Translations under genes and position numbers: made by a program | Notes under the pieces: generated by a model | What the model saw: the letters and a program-made list of their open reading frames with translations, nothing else | Databases searched by the model: none | Told to the model about the DNA's origin: nothing | From: Chthonomonadaceae bacterium | Lineage (GTDB): Bacteria > Armatimonadota > Chthonomonadetes > Chthonomonadales > Chthonomonadaceae | DNA: 7,971 bases | NCBI GenBank assembly: GCA_025355115.1 | Contig: JANXLO010000769.1 | Coordinates: forward strand, 1 to 7,971 | Reading direction: 5' to 3' | Part shown: piece by piece, positions 4,820 through 7,971 of the stretch | Numbering within the stretch: position 1 is the stretch's first letter | How the letters are laid out: every line of letters begins with the position of its first letter

Positions 4820-6358
4820 ATGGCATCCTTATCGGTAGCTGAATTGGCGGCGAGAGTGCCGGGCTCCGTCGTTCATGGGCATGCGGAAGGCACGGTCATG
4901 GGATTGACGCACGACTCTCGTGCCGTCCAGCCGGGATTCCTCTATATATGCAGGCGAGGCGCTCAGTTCGATGGCCATGCCTTCGCGGCGCAGGCGATAA
5001 GTAGCGGTGCGTCCGCAGTCGTTGTGAACCGGGGCGGCCTTGAGGCCGCTGGCGTAGTTCTCCCCGAGAGAGTCTGCGTCGTAGAGACCGAGGACACCGC
5101 GCGCGCCCTGCCGATGCTGGCTTGCGCATTTTACGGCGATCCGTCTCACTCACTGCTCATGGTAGGAGTGACGGGGACGAACGGGAAGACTACCACGACT
5201 CGAATGGTCGCCGCCATCCTCAGGGCTGCGGGGCTGAGCGTCGGAACGATCGGCACACTCGGCTCCGAGATCGACGGCAAGCCTCTCCCGAGCGACCACA
5301 CGACTCCGGAGGCCGATCAGCTTCAGGAGTTGCTGGCGCAGATGCGTGACGCCGGGGCGCAGGCAGTCGTGATGGAGGTCTCCTCCCATGCGCTGGCACA
5401 GCATCGCACCGATGGAATCGCCTTCAGCGCGGGCATCTTCACCAACCTTACCCAGGATCATCTCGACTACCACGGCACGATGGACGCCTATTTCGAGGCG
5501 AAGGCTCGGCTGTTTTCAGACTACCCTGTCCTATATCCCCGCCCGGACAAGAGTCCGTTCATTGGTGTCATCAATGTCGCAGAGTGGGAGGGAAAGGATC
5601 TCGTGACGCTCGCGCGCGGCGACATCATCACTTTCACCACCTCAGACAATCCGGCCAACGTCCACGCGGAGGAGGTGTCGCTCACAGCAGCAGAGTCAAG
5701 GTTTACAGCGATCTATGACAACGGCATGAAGTTGGTTCGACTGCCAATCGCGCTGCCGGTCGGAGGGGCTTTTCAGGTCGGGAACGCGCTGGCGGGCATA
5801 GCCGCTGCCTTGCGGCTCGGATTCCCTGCCGAGACGATTATTCGCGGCCTGAACTCGATGTCTCCCGTGCCAGGTCGTTTCGAGTCCGTTCCCACAGGCG
5901 ACCGCGGGTTCAGCGTGATCGTTGACTATGCGCACACGCCCGACGGACTGGAGAATCTGCTCCGCTCGGCTCGTGAGCTCCACCCCGCTCGAATCGTCGC
6001 AGTGTTTGGCTGCGGCGGCGACCGCGACCGCACCAAACGTCCGCTCATGGGAAGACTGGCGGGGAGCAGGGCCGAGGTAGCCATTGTCACATCCGATAAT
6101 CAACGTACCGAGGACCCGGATGCAATCATCGCCGAAATTATGACGGGAATGAATAGCGTAGCGGACGCTGAAATCACCGCGGAAATTCACGTCGAACGCG
6201 ATCGGCGGAAAGCCATCGCCTTGGCCATTTCGCAGGCGCGTCATGGCGACATCGTTCTCATCGCGGGCAAAGGCCACGAAGACTACCAGATCGTGGGCGA
6301 CGTAAAGCATCATTTTGACGACCGTGAAGTGTCGCGGGAATGCCTGGAAAATAAGTAG
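4820..6358 (+). CDS. murE: UDP-MurNAc-L-Ala-D-Glu ligase MurE, probably meso-diaminopimelate-adding
   Basis: MurE uses ATP in the cytoplasm to add the third amino acid of the stem peptide to UDP-MurNAc-L-Ala-D-Glu. The product from the ATG at 4820 has 512 residues, normal for the family. The N-terminal domain binds the UDP-sugar, with HDSR at 31-34 and a DGH motif at 51-53. The central ATPase domain has the P-loop TGTNGKTTTT (118-127), VGTIGTLG (141-148), MEVSSHAL (185-192), TNLTQDHLDYHG (208-219) and EAKARLF (226-232), where Lys228 is the probable carbamylated lysine. The C-terminal domain holds VDYAHTPDGLE (368-378), FGCGGDRDRTKRP (396-408) and GKGHEDYQ (483-490). The substrate box, DNPR in meso-DAP enzymes, reads DNQR (426-429). 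Asn and Arg are kept, so meso-DAP remains likely. The ATG is chosen over a TTG at 4757 because of the Shine-Dalgarno and the alignment with the family N-terminus. The gene follows a terminator and putative promoter. Confidence 0.95.
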   Translation: MASLSVAELAARVPGSVVHGHAEGTVMGLTHDSRAVQPGFLYICRRGAQFDGHAFAAQAISSGASAVVVNRGGLEAAGVVLPERVCVVETEDTARALPMLACAFYGDPSHSLLMVGVTGTNGKTTTTRMVAAILRAAGLSVGTIGTLGSEIDGKPLPSDHTTPEADQLQELLAQMRDAGAQAVVMEVSSHALAQHRTDGIAFSAGIFTNLTQDHLDYHGTMDAYFEAKARLFSDYPVLYPRPDKSPFIGVINVAEWEGKDLVTLARGDIITFTTSDNPANVHAEEVSLTAAESRFTAIYDNGMKLVRLPIALPVGGAFQVGNALAGIAAALRLGFPAETIIRGLNSMSPVPGRFESVPTGDRGFSVIVDYAHTPDGLENLLRSARELHPARIVAVFGCGGDRDRTKRPLMGRLAGSRAEVAIVTSDNQRTEDPDAIIAEIMTGMNSVADAEITAEIHVERDRRKAIALAISQARHGDIVLIAGKGHEDYQIVGDVKHHFDDREVSRECLENK

Positions 6359-6419
6359 TTGCCCGCCTCTCTCATTTGCCGCACAGAGCAAGTTCACTAG
6401 CTACCGCAGCCTCGATGAC

Positions 6420-6424
6420 AGGAA
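6420..6424 (+). promoter_or_regulatory. Shine-Dalgarno that fixes the murF start
   Basis: AGGAA lies 8 nt before the ATG at 6433. Upstream in-frame candidates (ATG at 6415, TTG at 6376) have no such site. Confidence 0.5.
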
Positions 6425-6432
6425 CTATCAGC

Positions 6433-7872
6433 ATGGAGCGAACCCTGGCCGAACATGAGATCCCCCGCCCTGCCCTGCCGCTGGCGTGGGCGGCGGAAGC
6501 GGTTGGTGCTCAAGTATGCGGCGACTCGAGCGGGAGTGCTTTTGGAATCTGCACCGACACACGGCGCGGTGCAAAAGGGTCTCTATTCTTCGCGCTCTCG
6601 GGCGAAAATGGCGACGGACATCGGTATGTGGCACAGGCGTTCGCGGCGGGAGCGACTGCGGCAGTGGTATCCGAGCGAATCGTGGAGGTGTCTGGAACTC
6701 AGCTGCTTGTCCCGGACACTTTGCGAGCATTAGGTGACCTTGCCGTAGCCTACCGCCGGCAGTTCGACATCCCTCTGATTGGGATCACCGGAAGTGTCGG
6801 AAAGACATCGACGAAAGAGATGATCGCCGCTATACTGCGATCGCAGTACGATGTGCTCGCCAGCGAAAAAAACTACAACAACGAGATCGGAGTGCCACTG
6901 ACGCTTTTCGGCCTGTGCCCAGAGCATCGAGCGGCAGTGATCGAAATGGGAATGCGCGGAGTGGGAGAGATCGACCGGCTGGCGGAGATCGCCGAGCCGA
7001 CGATTGGAGTGATCACCGGCATTGGCCATGCCCACATAGAGCGGCTTGGATCAAGGGAGGCTATCGCGCAGGCAAAGTCTGAGCTATTCGCGCGACTGCC
7101 GAGAGGCGGAACTGCGATACTGGCAGAGGGCGATTTCGAAGCCTATCTGCGATCCCGAGTCCCGGAAGGATGTCGTATAGTCTCCTGCGGAATGGGTGAC
7201 GGCTCAAAGGCGGATGTCGTCGCTCTGAATCCTCAAGCGTTCGGGTCAGAGCCGATGCGAGTTCGCATCGCGGGCGAGGAGTTCATGGTTCCGCTAGCGG
7301 TCGTAGGGGAGCACCACAATGCGAACGCGCTCCTCGCGCTGGCGACGGCGCATGTGCTGCAGGTGCCTCCCAGTGAGGCAGTCGCCGCGTTAAGTGCCTG
7401 GGAGGGCGTCGAGGGCCGAATGACTATTCGACATACTGAATTCGGCGCGACTATATTGGATGATTGCTACAATGCTGGCCCCGAGAGCATAGGCGCAGCA
7501 CTAAAGACTTTGAAGCAGTTAACAGGCGGAGGAGGCATCGCGGTGCTGGGTGATATGCGGGAGATGGGAGAGTTCGCGCCTGCGCTGCACTACGCCCTTG
7601 GACAGCCTGTGATGGACGCACACTTGCGGATGCTCGTGACCGTAGGCGCGTCGACTCCCGAAATAGAGCGCGGCGCTCGAGATGAGGCGACGAAAAGAGG
7701 AGCAGACCTTCCGGATCTGCGGCATTTCGCGACGACCGAAGAGGCTGCGAACGAGATTCGAGAGCTCGTCAGGGCTGGCGACACCGTTCTGGTCAAGGGC
7801 TCGCGAGCGATGGAGATGGAGCATATCGTGGCGGCGTTGATGGGGGAGAGAGTGCAAGCCGTACATGATTAG
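6433..7872 (+). CDS. murF: UDP-MurNAc-tripeptide:D-Ala-D-Ala ligase MurF
   Basis: MurF uses ATP to add D-Ala-D-Ala to UDP-MurNAc-tripeptide, the last cytoplasmic step of the precursor pathway. From the ATG at 6433 it has 479 residues, slightly over the usual 450 or so. The N-terminal domain has CTDTRRGAKGSLFFALSGE (40-58) and DGHRYV (61-66). The ATPase domain has the P-loop GITGSVGKTSTKEM (117-130), KNYNNEIGVPLTL (146-158), EMGMRG (171-176) and GIGHAHIERLGSREAIAQAK (196-215). In this last motif Gly196 stands where many MurF proteins have Asn. The C-terminal domain has VEGRM (326-330), LDDCYNAGPESI (342-353), VLGDMREMGE (371-380) and VLVKGSRAMEMEHI (452-465). These distinguish it from MurE, MurC and MurD. 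The gene begins 74 bp after murE and overlaps mraY by 8 bp, so murF and mraY are probably translationally coupled. Confidence 0.95.
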   Translation: MERTLAEHEIPRPALPLAWAAEAVGAQVCGDSSGSAFGICTDTRRGAKGSLFFALSGENGDGHRYVAQAFAAGATAAVVSERIVEVSGTQLLVPDTLRALGDLAVAYRRQFDIPLIGITGSVGKTSTKEMIAAILRSQYDVLASEKNYNNEIGVPLTLFGLCPEHRAAVIEMGMRGVGEIDRLAEIAEPTIGVITGIGHAHIERLGSREAIAQAKSELFARLPRGGTAILAEGDFEAYLRSRVPEGCRIVSCGMGDGSKADVVALNPQAFGSEPMRVRIAGEEFMVPLAVVGEHHNANALLALATAHVLQVPPSEAVAALSAWEGVEGRMTIRHTEFGATILDDCYNAGPESIGAALKTLKQLTGGGGIAVLGDMREMGEFAPALHYALGQPVMDAHLRMLVTVGASTPEIERGARDEATKRGADLPDLRHFATTEEAANEIRELVRAGDTVLVKGSRAMEMEHIVAALMGERVQAVHD

Positions 7873-7971
7873 CCTCATCATCGGGTTCATAGCAGCGTTC
7901 CTGCTGGCGGCGTTGCCAGGGCGCAAAGTAATCGAGATGTTGCGCAAGCTCAACGCGAAGCAGAACATCAG
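7865..7971 (+). CDS. mraY: Phospho-MurNAc-pentapeptide transferase MraY, N-terminal part
   Basis: MraY is a multi-pass membrane enzyme that transfers phospho-MurNAc-pentapeptide to undecaprenyl phosphate, forming lipid I. Only 35 complete codons are in the window. The protein starts MISLIIGFIAAFLLAALPGR, a first membrane helix, followed by a basic loop with LRKLNAKQNI (residues 26-35). This matches the family N-terminus, where a membrane helix is followed by a basic LK-x-x-Q-x-I segment. The ATG lies inside the end of murF, sharing 8 bp. A G-rich Shine-Dalgarno-like GGGGAG at 7843-7848 is 16 nt away, rather far. The call rests on the overlap with murF, the usual murF-mraY order and these residues. 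The rest of the gene is outside the window. Confidence 0.85.
   Translation, partial: MISLIIGFIAAFLLAALPGRKVIEMLRKLNAKQNI

Noticed and set aside
5696..6397. 233-residue minus-strand frame opposite murE
   Set aside because: It is antisense to the conserved MurE C-terminal domain and has no motif of its own.
1..7971. An undescribed multi-gene system (defence, mobile element, secondary metabolism)
   Set aside because: All complete genes belong to the conserved division and cell-wall cluster. No transposase, integrase, repeat array or unknown gene group is present, apart from the truncated leftward gene.

Overview
The window holds the front half of a bacterial division and cell-wall (dcw) cluster. 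The plus-strand order is mraZ, rsmH (mraW), an ftsL-like gene, a class B penicillin-binding protein of the FtsI/SpoVD type, murE, murF and the first codons of mraY. The coding DNA looks moderately GC-rich, and the intergenic DNA before mraZ is clearly AT-rich. MurE keeps the Asn and Arg of the meso-diaminopimelate box, so the cell wall is probably of the meso-DAP type. The gene order and a PBP without PASTA domains do not identify a phylum. The proteins do not look like enterobacterial or Bacillus versions, and a less-studied phylum (Armatimonadota is one guess) is possible but not shown.

Layout. Positions 1-277 hold the 5' part of an unrecognised gene on the minus strand, with a good ribosome-binding site, running off the window edge. 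Positions 293-447 are AT-rich non-coding DNA with short inverted repeats. A strong sigma-70-type promoter lies at 448-477, followed at once by four 11-bp direct repeats (479-522) that look like the MraZ operator. mraZ and rsmH follow, neither with an obvious Shine-Dalgarno sequence. The ftsL-like gene starts after a good Shine-Dalgarno and carries a long, nearly perfect palindrome in its 5' coding part. The PBP gene follows after about 95 bp. A rho-independent-type terminator and a possible new promoter then separate the PBP gene from murE. murE, murF and mraY are close together, and murF overlaps mraY by 8 bp.

How the genes work together. MraZ should repress its own operon through the repeats next to the promoter. 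RsmH methylates 16S rRNA. The FtsL-like protein and the PBP belong to the septal peptidoglycan synthesis complex. MurE and MurF complete the UDP-MurNAc-pentapeptide, and MraY passes it to the lipid carrier. I see no mobile element, RNA gene, CRISPR array or unknown multi-gene system. The points of interest are regulatory (operator array, palindrome inside ftsL, terminator/promoter split) and a few substitutions in conserved motifs (MurE DNQR, RsmH PLNMLM).
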